Assembly: GCA_013397845.1 (NCBI GenBank)
Contig: VZTG01006663.1
Span: 62,001 to 126,000 of the forward strand
DNA from: Melanocharis versteri
Lineage: Eukaryota > Chordata > Aves > Passeriformes > Melanocharitidae
Length of the DNA: 64,000 bases
Direction: 5' to 3'
The notes below the pieces were generated by a model. That model had not been told where the DNA came from and searched no databases. It saw nothing but the letters and a program-made list of their open reading frames with translations. Of this stretch, positions 1 through 12,665 are shown one piece after another. Position 1 is the stretch's first letter. The number at the start of each line of letters is the position of its first letter. The position numbers and the translations under genes are program-made.

Positions 1-209
1 ACTCCAAAATATGACTTTTATAAGCTTCTGATAAACTTTGAAAAAAGTAACAACACATTCATTTCAATATCAGCAGCTCTTGCACAGGAATTACATGACA
101 TATAATTATGTTTTAACAGTGGGATGGTGAAACAAGACAGATTGCAATGATGCATTCATTAATATAATGCATAATTTCCAAAAGAAATAGGAAATATTTC
201 TACACTGAC
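1..209 (-). other. RGS7: RGS7 intron, partial, downstream of the 52-nt exon
   Basis: AT-rich sequence following the donor GTCAGT of the 52-nt exon on the minus strand. I see no coding match, repeat signature or structured RNA. The intron continues beyond the left edge of the window. Confidence 0.85.
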
Positions 210-261
210 CATAGTCTGTGTTTTCCGGCTCCCAACAATTTGATGGCCAAAAATAGGGCGT
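210..261 (-). CDS. RGS7: RGS7 coding exon (52 nt): start of the DHEX region
   Basis: Minus-strand internal exon. The acceptor is TTTTGTCTATAG|AC and the donor is GACTATG|GTCAGT. It begins in phase 0 directly after the FYRFQ exon, gives 17 codons reading TPYFWPSNCWEPENTDY, and leaves one G to start the following Ala codon, which is outside the window. The sequence corresponds to about residues 112-128 of RGS7 and is nearly invariant across the R7 family (RGS6 begins APYFWP), so the Thr supports RGS7. The donor GTCAGT lacks the usual A at +3, so it is weaker than the donor of the 107-nt exon. The next coding exon (AVYLCKRT onward) is not in bases 1-209 and should lie beyond position 1. Confidence 0.95.
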
Positions 262-1014
262 CTATAGACAAAACAAAGAAGTAGGAAACTCAAGTTAGAC
301 AATGCAAGTATTATACACTCCTTGGATTGTTATTAGTTTTCAGAATCAATTTATATTTTTGGTAGATCTATATATATACTGTTAACTTGACATTTTTGAA
401 ATAGGCATCAAAACAGAAAATTACATTTGTACACCTGTTTACCACACTAGTGTCAGAACGACATTGAAAAAGAAAAAAAAATGTGGGTTTTTTTGTTCTC
501 AATGTTAGGGGAACAAAAACCACAAGGCTAGGAAGTGAGGTTGTCTTTTATATCTTCCCTAGAAATACACCTCTCAGATGTCCTGGACAATCAGGTTTAG
601 AAGGTATAAAGACAGAAGATTCTTTGAGGTACCTTCAGTTTTTGATTTTTGAGTTTTCATTTACAGATTAATATTCAATACTCTTCCCTAGCTGTTATTT
701 GTTTAATAATGCCACTAAAACCATCCTGTTTTCCAAAAATATCAAAGTCTACTTTTTAATAATTGTTTACTGGTTGTGATTTAAAGTGTGATTTTTTTTT
801 TAAGGGAAAGACAATAAAGTACCAAAAACTACTTCAACACTATGCGTATTAAGACTGTGCTACATGTATTGTTAAAATAATTCACTTCTGACAAATGGAG
901 AATATAAGACTGTATAGGCATTTTTCGTACAAATGACTTCATTTTTAAAATAGCAACTTTTGGTTAAAATGGAAATTATTATAGCATTTTTTACAGAGCA
1001 CATCATCCCTGTAA

Positions 1015-1086
1015 AGGCCATTCACTTAAGGGCTGGACTTGATGGACCCTGTGGATCCCTTACAACTCAGAATATTCTGTGATTGA
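1015..1086 (+). mobile_element. Short CR1-type LINE 3' tail
   Basis: GGGCTGGACTTGATGGACCC, GTGGATCCCTTACAACTC and AATATTCTGTGATTG follow the last 70 bases of many avian CR1 copies (GGACTTGATG...CCCTTCCAACTC...ATTCTGTGATT). It is a remnant only, antisense to RGS7. Confidence 0.78.
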
Positions 1087-2754
1087 GTGACTGATCTATA
1101 TATAAAAACACATACACACAGATACAGAGAATTATATAATATTTGAGCAGTTGAATGAAACTCATTAAATGTGTGAATTGGTTTGAGCGGTATTTCAAAA
1201 CACAGGTGGTTCTTCAGGGAAACCTTCTGCTTTACTCTCTGTTTCTTATTGTTCTTTCTCAAAAATCTCTCAGCCGCAAAAATGGAAACCACTTTGCTGC
1301 CCACTTCCCTTCAAAATTGTTTTAACATTAATCTGGAAACCAACAGGGCTAAAGGGTGACACATTCACACCAACTGTCAAATTAAACATATATGGTGAAA
1401 AAGCTCTCGGTATTGTAACATTGACGCACAAATTTAATAGAAGCAATTTAGAACTTGTTATTTATCAAGCAACAGCAAGGAGCTAAAGGATAAAAAATGA
1501 ACTATCACAAGCTATTTTCCAAGGCTAAGATGTGTTTCTTGCAAGCTGTTTTTTACTTTTTAAGGGAACAACAATAAGTAATTCTCCGATCAACCATTCC
1601 TTCACAGTGCCACTGAAATCAAAGTGACCAGTAGAAGAATGTGTAAGCACAAATGGAAAGAAGATGAACCCCTAAAGAATGAATTTCAGTACTCAGCACT
1701 TTTTGGAGAAGCAACTATGAAAGTAATTTAATACTGTGATTCACATAGATCAAAAAGTCGCCATCATTAACATATACAGTTTACAAACTGAGGAGGGGAG
1801 AACAGTCCTTCCTTAGAGGCATGAAATGTATCTCCAGAGAGGCCCAAGAAGAAAAGCTGAGCTACATCATTTCTCTGCTAACATGAAGGTTAACCTCTGT
1901 TTACAGGTTCAAGCTGAGCTTCTGAAAAAAATATGTAGTGAGGGTTACTAAATACTTAGAAACCATATCCACTCAGGCAGCACTCCCGCTGAAACTCTTC
2001 CAGTTGTGGGCATACTTGCTGCAAAATCCATATTGAAGCTCCTCAGGTATACTCCAGATTTCCCTTGGCAAATTAGATATACTCCCATCCCAGGTGAGAC
2101 TAAAAAATAAATTCCATCTTCTGACTTAGAGAAAAATCACAAAATTTGCTTTCAGCACTCATTTTTCTACAGGCTACGAGCAAATACTATATAATCAGGA
2201 CCACATATTAGTGTAGTTGGAGGAGGACTCTGTTGTTTCATACATAAATGAAAGGCTGTGTGTGGCCAGAGTACTGTTTTCAGTACTTAGTTGAAATAAC
2301 ACATTTAACTTTTACTGAAACTTGCATTTTGGTGGTGAAGGCAGTGTGGGCACTAAATAGAATATGGGAAAGGGGACATTATCTTGAGTGTTGTGAAATC
2401 TTGTCACTTTAGCTCACTAGGAGGCAGAGATGACCAAGGCTTTTCTGAAGGATAAAAAGGTGCATCCTAAATGTGGAGAAGAGATCATGCAAAAAGCACA
2501 AAATAATGCATTGGCTACTTAAGATGAGTGTAAGCCTCCCAGTGCCAGGGAGATAAAAGCAAAAAAGTTAAAACAGAACATGAGTTTTAATTAACAAAGC
2601 ACATGATGAGCCATATTAAAAGGTTTCAATGATGTGTGATAAAGTAAGCCAAAAAGAAACCTCAGTAAAAGGTAGGCATTACAATATGAGAAAGGGGTTC
2701 AAATAACAGCTAGCACAGACAGGTACAGAAGATTATTAAATGCCTTGTTTGAGT

Positions 2755-3010
2755 GCCCAGGAGGGAGACTGTGGGCAGATAAAGGTCTTTCTGCCCAGGG
2801 AATGACACAGGCAGGAGCTCTCCTTGCCGATGCTCCGAGCTGGGCAGGCACAAGCTGTTTCTGAACTGCGAGCCATGACCCTGCCAGCCTGGTGCTCAGA
2901 TGCATTTACTGGGACTTGCTCAGAAGTACAGCTCATCCGCCCAGGCACTGCAGCGTGGCCAGGGCTGGCCTCCAGCCAGCTGGCTCCCAGAGGGAACAAA
3001 GTTCAATTCT
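2755..3010. other. GC-rich patch, unidentified
   Basis: Locally GC-rich (for example GGCCAGGGCTGGCCTCCAGC) with few CpGs, inside the 10-kb intron. Several overlapping short frames on both strands reflect base composition. No splice-bounded coding match or repeat family was recognised. Confidence 0.3.
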
Positions 3011-6000
3011 GTCTGCAATCAGCTCTGCGAACATGCCCAAAATTAATTTGGACATGGAGATAAGGCTACAGGGCAAAGCACAGGGCAAAAAAAAAAACAG
3101 GGAGGGAAATATTTTTATGAGGTCAGACAGTCTGGGTTAGAAGGCTGATGAAATTCAGCACAGAAAGCTTAAGGATTTATTGTGTTTTCATGTGGGTAAA
3201 CTCTGTTTATTTCTGAAAAACCAAAAAAATCCTCACCAAACCAAAGAATGACTCCCGGTTCCTCAGGACTATGATTTACATGTATGTGTAAATATTACGA
3301 TGAAATTCTTCCTCTGGTATTTCTCTTTCTCCTCTATCTCCAGTACTCTGTAACAATGACCATCTAATTGATGAGAGTTATCAAAAGTATTGAAATATCT
3401 GCATGATGTTTAAAGGGGTGCAAGTTACCTGAAGGGTAATTTATACACGGAAAAAAATATTCATTCAAGTATCCTTTGAAACATGGACAGTTATTAAAAA
3501 AAACAAAAAAAAACCCATAAAGCAGATGAGCTTCAGAAGATTACAGCAAAGGGAAGAACTGTATTTTCCAGAAAAGGTAAAAAAGCTTAAATTTTCTCTT
3601 TTATAATCTTTCTACATCTACTCTCTAGATTGAACAGTTGTAATACACTATATGTTTCTAATCTTTGAAAGCTAAAGGTTACTAATATTTGGATTTTTCA
3701 AAAACATATTAGGTCACTGACAGTGTAAAACCCTACTAGATGAGAAATAAACCATAGATGATATGTATTTTGACCAAGGCAAAGTCCTGCATTACTTTCT
3801 TACCAGCAAGTAAAGACTTATGGTATCACGCTAAGATATTTGCTCAAAAGCAGCTACAGCTGCTGATAAAGTTGTATTCAAGGAGTAGATATCTATTATT
3901 CACTTTCAAAGCAAGAAATGGCATTGATGTGTGCAGAGATAAGGAAAACTCTCCTAAAAACAGGCAAAAAAATAGGGATAAGGGAGAGATTAAGATTTAA
4001 ACAGAAAGAAAGTCCAAAACATCAAGAAAAAAAAAATCTTCAAAAAACCCTAGACACTGAAAATAAAGCATGATATAAAAATCAGTTTCTGATTAATGGA
4101 CTTTTGCAATGCTGTGATTGTATGGACAAAAAGCACCAACAATAAACATGCATGTAGTTAAAATGACTGATGTTTTTCCAAAGGAATATTCCAAATTTTC
4201 TTGTCTAATTGCTTGGTTTTAACAGTCATAAAATCCTGGTCTTAATCGGAAGTTTACCTTGTTCCTTGTTACAGATATCAAACAGTTTAATCACAAAACA
4301 CGTGACTATAATGCGTGTGCTGAGTTTACATTTCCATTTCCGTTTCAAAAGTCTACACACAATTTCACGCTCCAGGTATTTAAAAATCTCTGAGAAGAAT
4401 TTGCTATAGAGGTTATCCATGAAGACTACGGGAGAAAGATTTGCCTTGTTCAACACAGAAGGATTAGGAAATAAGAAGAGTCTGATAAGAAGATCCCTGG
4501 TCTCATGGAATGAGGTCAGGAATGAGAATAGCAGGCATGTGCGAAATAGAAAGCTGCCTGTTCTCATCTGATCTATTAAAAAAAAATCCCACAGCAATGC
4601 AGGGAGTCTCTGCTCACATAAATTACCTTCTAAATAGCTGGACTATGCAAACAAAGCTTGGTTCAACTATTTGTTAAAAATCACATATCCAAATACACTG
4701 TAGAAGGATTATAGCATCCCTTGCAATGTCATATATTCCTATAGCACGAATATTACACAATCTGTGTGCCTTGCTTCATCATCCAGAAGCCCACAAGTGA
4801 AGATTTCACCCAGGAGAATTATGGATGTGGTTTAACACATACCACACCACCACCATTTTCAAAGAGAAGATTATGAAATACTGATGGGTTTGATTATCTT
4901 TTGTGAGTGTAGAAAACCTGAAGGAATTATCATACTTCAGAATTTTACTTTTCCTCAGAAGGAAATATGAAGCAGTTCATCATGAAGAAGTATTAAACAG
5001 GGAACATTTGTCATTTTGCCATGACATCCCACTTATAGCTGAAGGAAAGTGGGTGGTAGAACGGTTTAGGGAAAGTCAAGTACTGTTTATCAGCCCAGGC
5101 AGAAATAATGCTGCCAGGTTTCATCAGTATGCTTTTGAGGCACTTTGTTTAATTGTAGGTGTAATTTGAATCAGCAGCCAGGACAAGTCAGGAGCTAGAG
5201 AAATAAGGCTTACCGAGCACTGCAGATGTGATTGCAGATACATTTAAGCCTTCAGAACAAAACAGTTACAAGGATCTTTATGTCTTTTAACCAGAAAGCT
5301 GGTTTTGCACACACAAACACATACTGGTTCTCTTGCGTGATACACTAATATCATTAGGTAAACCTAACCACATAAATCCATAATCCTCCTGTAATAAAGT
5401 CGTATGAAACAAAATCCTGTAATATAGCACATATTCCACAATAAACAAACTAGCAGTAGTGGCTGCTATGCACTGTAAGCTATCCTGTGATAAATTAAAT
5501 AGATCTGCTTTGGCTCTACCTCAGAATTAATCAATAATAATATGTGAGCTAATGAAACAGCCACTTGTAAAAATAAGTATTGCCCATCAGCTTTTATAAA
5601 AAAAGATTAATTCTATGCATTAAAATATGTTACTGAGGAGGGAAATCACTAAGCATCTTTCAGCTACCCCTTGTTAATAGTAATAAGAGAAGAGTTGTCT
5701 CTGAAGCTGCTCTGTTCCACTCCATGAAATTTTTTAAAATCCAATTACTTGGATGGGGAAGGAGTATTCAAATCACTCGTAGACCTTCACATATTACTGC
5801 TATTCTTCTCTCAGGCACCAGGGAGTCTTTATAAACAGCAGAAATCAAGCCCTTGCTGAAAAGTAGTTATGCACAATCTCAAACGCTTTGCATGATGGAC
5901 GGCAGAATTCACTGGCATTCTGTTTCACATTCATTGCACTTGACAAAAATGATTTCTTGGTAAAGTAAAAGGGTAAGATTGCTAGTCTAGCACTGTCAAG

Positions 6001-6644
6001 TCCATGCAAGAAGCAAGTAGTGCTCCATGGTAAGCTCAGAATAATTTAAAAAAAGAGGTTGAGGAATTTGGAAACAAGATTTTGGCTCTGGGACTCCTCT
6101 TTTCTAACCTAAAAAGAGGATGAACATGGAAAGCAGTGTGGGGCAAAGCGTGTCGGAGAAGGAAGTTAAAAAAATCAAAAAGTGGCACTGATGAGACAGC
6201 CAGAAAGACACATAGATTTAAAATCTTTTTCCTTTAGAAACCTTAACAGAACCTGTATATGCCAAGCCTGACCTGAAAAGAAAGTGAATTAGTTATTGCA
6301 CCTCCAATTGCCAAAGAAAATCTGCCAAATTCTGGATAAAATAACCTGCTTCTTTTTCATTTCTAAAATCTGGCTTCAAATAAAATCCTTCCCTCAAGGC
6401 ACAGTAAATGATCCAGAAAGGCTCTGGAGAGTAGTTGAAGAGCTGTGATGTTCAGCCACAGACTCAGCATCCAGAATGGCCAGAGGTTGGTCCAGAATGA
6501 GCCAAGAGGAAGCCAGCTCAGTAAGACTGATTCAAAGCGATGCATAAAGCAACGTAATTCCACCTGAGACATGAGGAGTCTACAACACTTCACACTCAAA
6601 ACTATTTTGCAGCAAAGATATTTCAAGATCCTTACAGTGATTGG

Positions 6645-6775
6645 TATGTAATTTTACCCCCAATTTAGGCATGGGAAAACAAGGCCAGAGAGGTTAAATG
6701 CATGCGTCAAGAAAGTGTTCCCAGTGGTAGCACAGGACAAGACACCAAAGTCCACACCTTCATCTTTCCAAGGTC
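6645..6775 (+). mobile_element. MIR-like SINE fossil
   Basis: Contains a diverged match to the MIR core and its flanks in the correct order: ATTTTACCCCCAATTTAGGC, ATGGGAAAACAAGGCCAGAG, AGGTTAAATGCATGCGTCAA and, further on, ACACCAAAGTCCACACC. MIRs are ancient amniote/mammal-age SINEs and survive in birds only as scattered, often constrained, relics. Assigned by eye, with the main weight on the AGAGAGGTTAAATG core. Confidence 0.55.
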
Positions 6776-9700
6776 CATGAATTTTGCTGTGATCTTCACC
6801 AGACTCATGCTTTCACAAGAAACTGTTCCTGTTTTCACACTTTTTCTCAGATATTTGTGCCTTTCATCTTAAAAGTTACAAAGCAACAGCAAAACCTAAC
6901 TCTCATCTTGGAAAATTAATTTATGTTAAATCATGAATTAATCTTGTTTAAAAATGAGAGTGTGACTATCACTAGTCTCAGGTATCCTAGGAGTTTATTT
7001 ACAGCCAAAAGATATTAGGAAACATTATTTTTCACGATTAACTTCAGGAGACACAATGCATTTAGGACTTGTAGAGGAAATCAGCATATTTTTCTGCAAG
7101 ATGGTATTACAGAAGCTTTACAGCTGAGAAGGCAAGTCAGGCATTCCTCACCAAGATGGACATATTATCACTTGTGTGGACATAAATGAAACGTCTCCAT
7201 GAGTAATCCCTGGCCCAGGGAAGATATGCTTTCTAAGATGCAGCTTGCTTTTCTTATTTGGGCCTCTTTTATCTATTTGCTCTCAGGTAGAGCAAGATGG
7301 TGAGCAAATATTCAGCTCCTTCTTTGGTCCCACGTTTAAACTACCAGGAAAAGACAATGCAGCTGTTTCTGCTTTTTCTTATTGAGACTAATAAAAAAAA
7401 TCCTCTCTTAATAAGGCAATTAATATTTAGATTCATCTCCTTTGAATTAAATTGATATCACAGAAACTAACCTAATTAACATCTGAGTAGGTCAATGAAT
7501 GATCCAGAATTTTTTTTTTATTTCACATTATTTAAAAAAGCAGAGGTAACTATACTCCTGCCTCCTGATGGCAAGAGTAATAACTGAAAAAGTATAATTT
7601 TTTGCCCATAAAAGGGCATTTGTCCAAATGAAGCACCATCTCCACTGCTTTTAGCTATTTCTATAAAACAGAAGGTGGTTTAAAACAAGCTGGAGATAAT
7701 TTTACTGTCAGGCGGGAATGTGTCACCCTTTGGAAAACAAAACACCAAGCACATGGAGAACATTACTATAGCTAGTCTGGTTTTTGTAGGTTAGGCCTTT
7801 GTATTGCAAATATTTCTCTGGAGGCGTGGCTTCTGAACTTTTCCGTGCTGGCAGGTGCATGGTTTTCTCCTTCTATTAAAATATCCAGAAATTTGTGAAG
7901 CCTGTCCAATACTTAGAGGGTACTATTTGCAAAGAACCTGAACATCTATTCTAGTGCAAAATTCACACATTTGCAGTCAAACTTTCCTCCCTGTTGAATA
8001 TGCTTTCTTCATCTGCTAATTTAACAGTTCAGTAACAGATTTTATACTAGCCTTATTTTGGTGAGGAATGTGGAGTTGTAATCACACAAATGTTGCTGTT
8101 ATAACTCCAGATAACAGTATGTCATCACTATGAATTTTTTCTCATCCTGTACATTAACAGCTAAAGTTGCACTGTCACAACAGCAAAGTCACATTGTTGG
8201 CATAGGAATAGCAATGCAAAAGGTACCACAGAACAGCAAACAATCCAAACACTGCAGATACAGACTGAGCAATGCTTGATTAAAGCATCTTGTTTCAGAT
8301 GCATTTGTCAAATAAGTGCCAAATTCTTAACTTCTGTAAATAAACCGAGAAAATTTTACAGCCTAGCCCTCACTGAAGCTTTGTGTCCAAACATGTAGGC
8401 TGTAGACCTCTCTGAGGAAAGCTCACAGCAGTACTCTCAGCGGTCCACGGTGCAGCTAATTCTAGTCTGTACTGTCCTTCACTCAGACTATCGTGCCAGC
8501 AGAGGTGCCTATTTCTCGTGCTAGAGATGGAGGCAGGCCAGCAGCTGTGCAGAATTCAATGACCAGCACTCCTGTAAGTAAGTACTATTCTCTGCAAAAT
8601 TAAGTCCTTGTATATTTTCTCCTTCTGGACACTGCTTATGCAGACACCAAGCCAAGAACTGGAGCCTCGACCATTCCATGATTCCTTTCCACTTACCTCA
8701 TAAGCACATCAGTAAGCCCCTTCAACCATGTGCCATCTCTCCTCTTTATACTGAGCACTGAGGAGAATGAAGCCTCATGAGCTTGAAAAACCCCTTTTCT
8801 TTCAAATACTCTCTCCAGAATCAAAGGTAACTGCGGATCTAGGAGAGGAGTCTTGGAATGCTTGCTCTTAGTATTACCCATATACACATCTAACTTTCTG
8901 TTCTGCTGAACAACTTTTTTGCACTGTATGACTCACAAGATCTAAATATGAAAATAGGATAATATTGTTTGCATGTATGCAATAATAATTCTCTTTCTTG
9001 TCAGACTGTGCTGTGCATATTTAATTACATTCATGCTAGGATTTTGATTTATACAAAAAGTACGTGTCTTTCTCTTCCCGTATGTCGGTCTATATGATTA
9101 GGCCAAATTATTGGTGAAGGTATTGTACAGAGATTAATATAATACAATATTTGAAACTATGATTGGTCTTCAATCTCCAGTTTTCTTCTGCATTTTAAAG
9201 ATCACAATCTCAGTACTATTTTATTCTTGATGGCTTCTTATTTAAACAATCTTTAAGACAAAGTTTAGACCTGTATATCTTGAAGACAATAGATTTTATT
9301 CTACCAGATGTTATTTTACTGTGAGTGTTTAAGACAGTTAGAAGTTAACAGAAAAGAACTAACAAACTCAATTTCATAGTGATAGTCATCGTATCATTTC
9401 AAAGCAATAATTATCTAGAAAAGAGCTTGGAGCAGCTGTTGGTGATACTTACCAGGAACACCACCTATTAGAAAGAGCAATACAGAGCACAACCACCATT
9501 GTCAAAAGTGGCACATGACAAGCCGCGTTAATGCCTTCCGTTGAATCCATAATCTGGTACTTTGCAGTCATATTTGTTTCAAGTCACTAGCAATATTGTT
9601 CTGCAAAATTCTAGCCCACTAGTCATTATTAGAAAAACAGGACTTCTGTTGCCAGGGCCTTAGTCTGAAATTTAATGTAATAAAATACAACTATGTAGGT

Positions 9701-10302
9701 TTCTGAATAATATATGTGCAAGTGCAGGTATAGACATACACATATATTTATGCTTCCAGCTTGTTCTGAACCATCTGAATGTTTGTTGCACACAATGGGG
9801 CTGACAGATTAATGTAAAAACGTGTCTGTACTTGCTTCAAGAATACACACTACTCCGATACTACTGAGTTACCAGCAAGGAAATTCTCACAAAAGAAGAA
9901 AATTAAATATTACCCTCCATTATTTATCAGATTTCTGCTAGAGACTTAATATTTAAAATATCTCCCCCTTTCCAAATTCAGACTATACTAGGAATAAGAG
10001 GCAATAACATAATGTAGTTTACTATATTTCCAAAATACTGCATTAATTTATTTCATGAGAGATAGTTCCACACTTAGCATTACCACACTTTTATTCCAGA
10101 TATCAAAATGGTCATCATCATCTCAACATTTTGCTGACAATTTATAAATAAAATCCTTCTACCATTTTCTTATTTTTAGGGGAATTTCTACTCTTTACCA
10201 GGTTATGTAAGAAACAAAGTATGGTTACATTTGCTGGGAACTTTTCTGTAAGGCCTTCGAGCCTCCATTTGTGCAAGTCAAGAACATACTGAAAATACTT
10301 AC

Positions 10303-10409
10303 CTGGAATCGATAAAAGGTGCCATCATCCTTCAGTGTTAGAACATGGTCTGATATTGGAAAGAAATAGCCATGTGCTGCCATCAGAGTTCCCAAATGCA
10401 GAGCTTCAA
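10303..10409 (-). CDS. RGS7: RGS7 coding exon (107 nt): C-terminal half of the DEP domain
   Basis: Minus-strand internal exon. The acceptor is a T-rich tract ending TTGAAACAG|TT and the donor is GATTCCAG|GTAAGTATT, a near-perfect match to consensus. Two bases complete the split Val codon, then 35 codons run from EALHLGTLMAAHGYFFPIS to LTLKDDGTFYRFQ and end in phase 0. This matches RGS7 at about residues 76-111. The segment GTLMAAHGYFFPI separates it from RGS6, which has GSLIAAQGYIFPI. This part of the DEP fold holds the C-terminal beta strands and the FYRFQ segment that leads into the DHEX helices, which contact G-beta-5 and the R7BP/GPR158 anchors. There are no stops, frameshifts or missing conserved residues, so the exon looks functional. 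Confidence 0.97.
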
Positions 10410-10859
10410 CTGTTTCAAGAAAAAAAGAAAGATAAACTTAAAAGGTTAAATAACTTCTTTTCAGCAATTTAGTTTTGTTGTTAAGATTCACCTGATATCC
10501 AGTGGCAGATAACCACTTTGTTCTCAAAGTCCTATCATCACGAAAGCGCTTTTTCTATGTAATATAACGATGCCACCAAAAAACCACTGCACTTTCCTTA
10601 ACAAATAGCTTTTAAATGTCCCACTTGCAGCTGCAGTTCCACTACTTACAGCGACATTAAAAGGTAGCCTTAATGTTCATTCGCTTGTTCTGAAGCTGAA
10701 AACATTTTTACCTTGATGGTGCAGCCTGCATTTTTCTTCAGAACAGTTTCTGATTACATGTTAAAATAGTTGATTCCAATTACATATCTTTCTCAGTAGC
10801 TTTATCAGAGCCTTTTTCTTCAAAAGTTTATTACTTGAAAAATAGCAAAGGATAACAGG

Positions 10860-11010
10860 TTCCTAGAACAGCTGAGGTAGGAAGGTACTTGTGAAGGTCG
10901 TTTTGTCCAACTTCCCCACTCAAGCAGAAAAACCTTAAGCTACTTGCCAAGGACCTTATCCAAGTGTTTTTTGAATAACTCAAAATAGTGAGACACCACA
11001 ACCCCTCTTG
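10860..11010 (-). mobile_element. Diverged CR1-type LINE fragment, inverted
   Basis: The + strand resembles the complement of the CR1 3' region, with GAACAGCTGAGGTAGGAAGG, AAGGTCGTTTTGTCCAAC, CACTCAAGCAGAAA, CTTGCCAAGGACCTTATCCA and GAGACACCACAACCCCTC in the expected order. It is strongly diverged, so the ends are approximate. It lies about 450 bp from the 107-nt exon on its acceptor side. Confidence 0.72.
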
Positions 11011-12134
11011 ATAATGCACAGATTCATATTCATCCTCTAAGAAGTGCTCATTTGTTCCTATTACCTATAATTTGGCTTTCAGCAATAGCAAGCACAGGTT
11101 TGTCTGGTCCTGGCTCTTAAAAACATCCCTGCAGCACCTGACCCACAGTCAAGCATCATCACACAGAAAGAAATGCGAGTCCTGACATCTGTGTTCTTGC
11201 CGACAAACGCAGAAAGATAAATTCACTTATGATTCATCCATTATTATTTGCAATATGAGAAGTCTTATTTATTTACCCATACTTCATCAGCATCCCAAAA
11301 AATTCTTTCCTTCACGCTTGGCTCACCTGAAGATATTGGCTCGCATAGGAGACACAGGAGGAGCAGTGGGACCTCTTTAGGCTAACCCAAAGCCAGCAAG
11401 CATGTGAAAGGAACAAGAAAGGGGACCTGGACAGTACTTAACTGAAAGCACGACCCTACCAGGGTTTATTTGATACCAAATATTTATTGCAAATTACAAC
11501 ACATCCTCTCTGGCAGTGGGCTCTCCGGCCTGATGTAAAATTCCGCAATGCTGTTTAGACTTTTTCCAGTGCAACCCTGAAAGAAATCTCTCTAACAGAA
11601 GAAAGGGAGTTGCTTTGTTCCTTGTGCTTGTGATGTCTGTAAATCCCCATCTGAACTTTGTCCTAATTATAAAATGGTTATATATTGTTGTTATTCATTC
11701 ATTTCAAGCTGCTAAATTCTATTATCCCTTGGATCAGAAATTTTGAGTCAATGCTTTCTGTAGTGTGTCAGTCACTGAGATTTTTTTTTACTCTTTCAAT
11801 TCATCTGCCTTTTAATTTTATTAAGCTTTCTTTGTTCTTCACATTGCAATTTATTGCCAATTCAGAAAAGTTTTATTTTTGCATGTATTATGTATCTTCA
11901 TGGAATGAGAGAAAAACAAGGAAGATATGTGCTGACTTTTTTACAGAAAGGCTTTCTCAGACAAGGGTGACAGGGCTTGCCAGGGAGCTCTGACACAGAC
12001 GAGAGTGCATTCTCTTTTGATTTAGCATACACTAAATAGGCTCCAGATTTGTTTCATGTACTTCCTGGATTCTGAATCATAATATTTTTCAAGATCACAA
12101 GGAGCTCACATTATCTCCTTTTATCCAGCAATTT

Positions 12135-12665
12135 TTAGAGCACATCTGGACTACTATGTCCAGTTACGATTAACATGTCCATTGCAGTACAAAAAAGACA
12201 TCCACAAACTTTGAGTGAGTTGAGTGGGAGACCACCAAGATCACTAAGGCTGGAGAACACACCCTTTAAGGAGAGGCTGGAGGAGCTGGGCTTGGTCAAA
12301 CTGGAAAAAACAAGGTTTTGGAGGTGTCTAGAAGTACCTTTCAATACCTGAAAGGAGGTTTCAAAAAGAGGGAGCCAAGATCTTTATGAAGTTTCAGGAC
12401 AATAAAGTAAAATGAAGAAATAAATAAAAGAGAAAATGGTAATAAACCAAATGAGATATAGTCCTGACTTTCAGCAAAGCAGCAGGAGAGGCTGCCCAGA
12501 CACACTGTGCGGTCTGCATCCTCGGAGGGTTTCAAGACCTGAACAGATAAAGTTCAGGGCAACGTGTTTGACTTTACACTTTACACTGGTTTGAGCAAGG
12601 AGTTGGACTAGCATTCTCCTGAGGTCCCTCTCAGCTTGGATGATGTTACATCTCTGTGACTCTAG
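12135..12665 (+). mobile_element. CR1-type LINE fragment, 5'-truncated
   Basis: Recognisable CR1 3' region in + orientation, including the CAGTACAAAAAAGACAT segment, AAGGCTGGAGAACAC, GAGAGGCTGGAGGAGCTGGG, the TACCTGAAAGGAGG motif and the tail AGCTTGGATGATGTTACATC. It is quite diverged and interrupted by an A-rich insertion or replacement around 12390-12460. This is the longest CR1 copy in the window, antisense to RGS7. Boundaries are approximate. Confidence 0.85.

Larger units (their letters stand above)
262..10302 (-). other. RGS7: RGS7 intron (10.0 kb) between the 107-nt and 52-nt exons
   Basis: Bounded by GTAAGTATT at the 107-nt exon and TTTGTCTATAG at the 52-nt exon; phase 0. It holds a short CR1 3' tail (about 1015-1086), a GC-rich patch (about 2755-3010), a MIR-like fossil (about 6645-6775) and a possible cryptic 12-nt exon (9453-9464). 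The remainder is unremarkable AT-rich DNA in which I find no gene, tRNA or other element. Frames such as the 123-codon one at 4226-4597 have biased composition and no recognisable product, so I treat them as chance. Confidence 0.85.
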
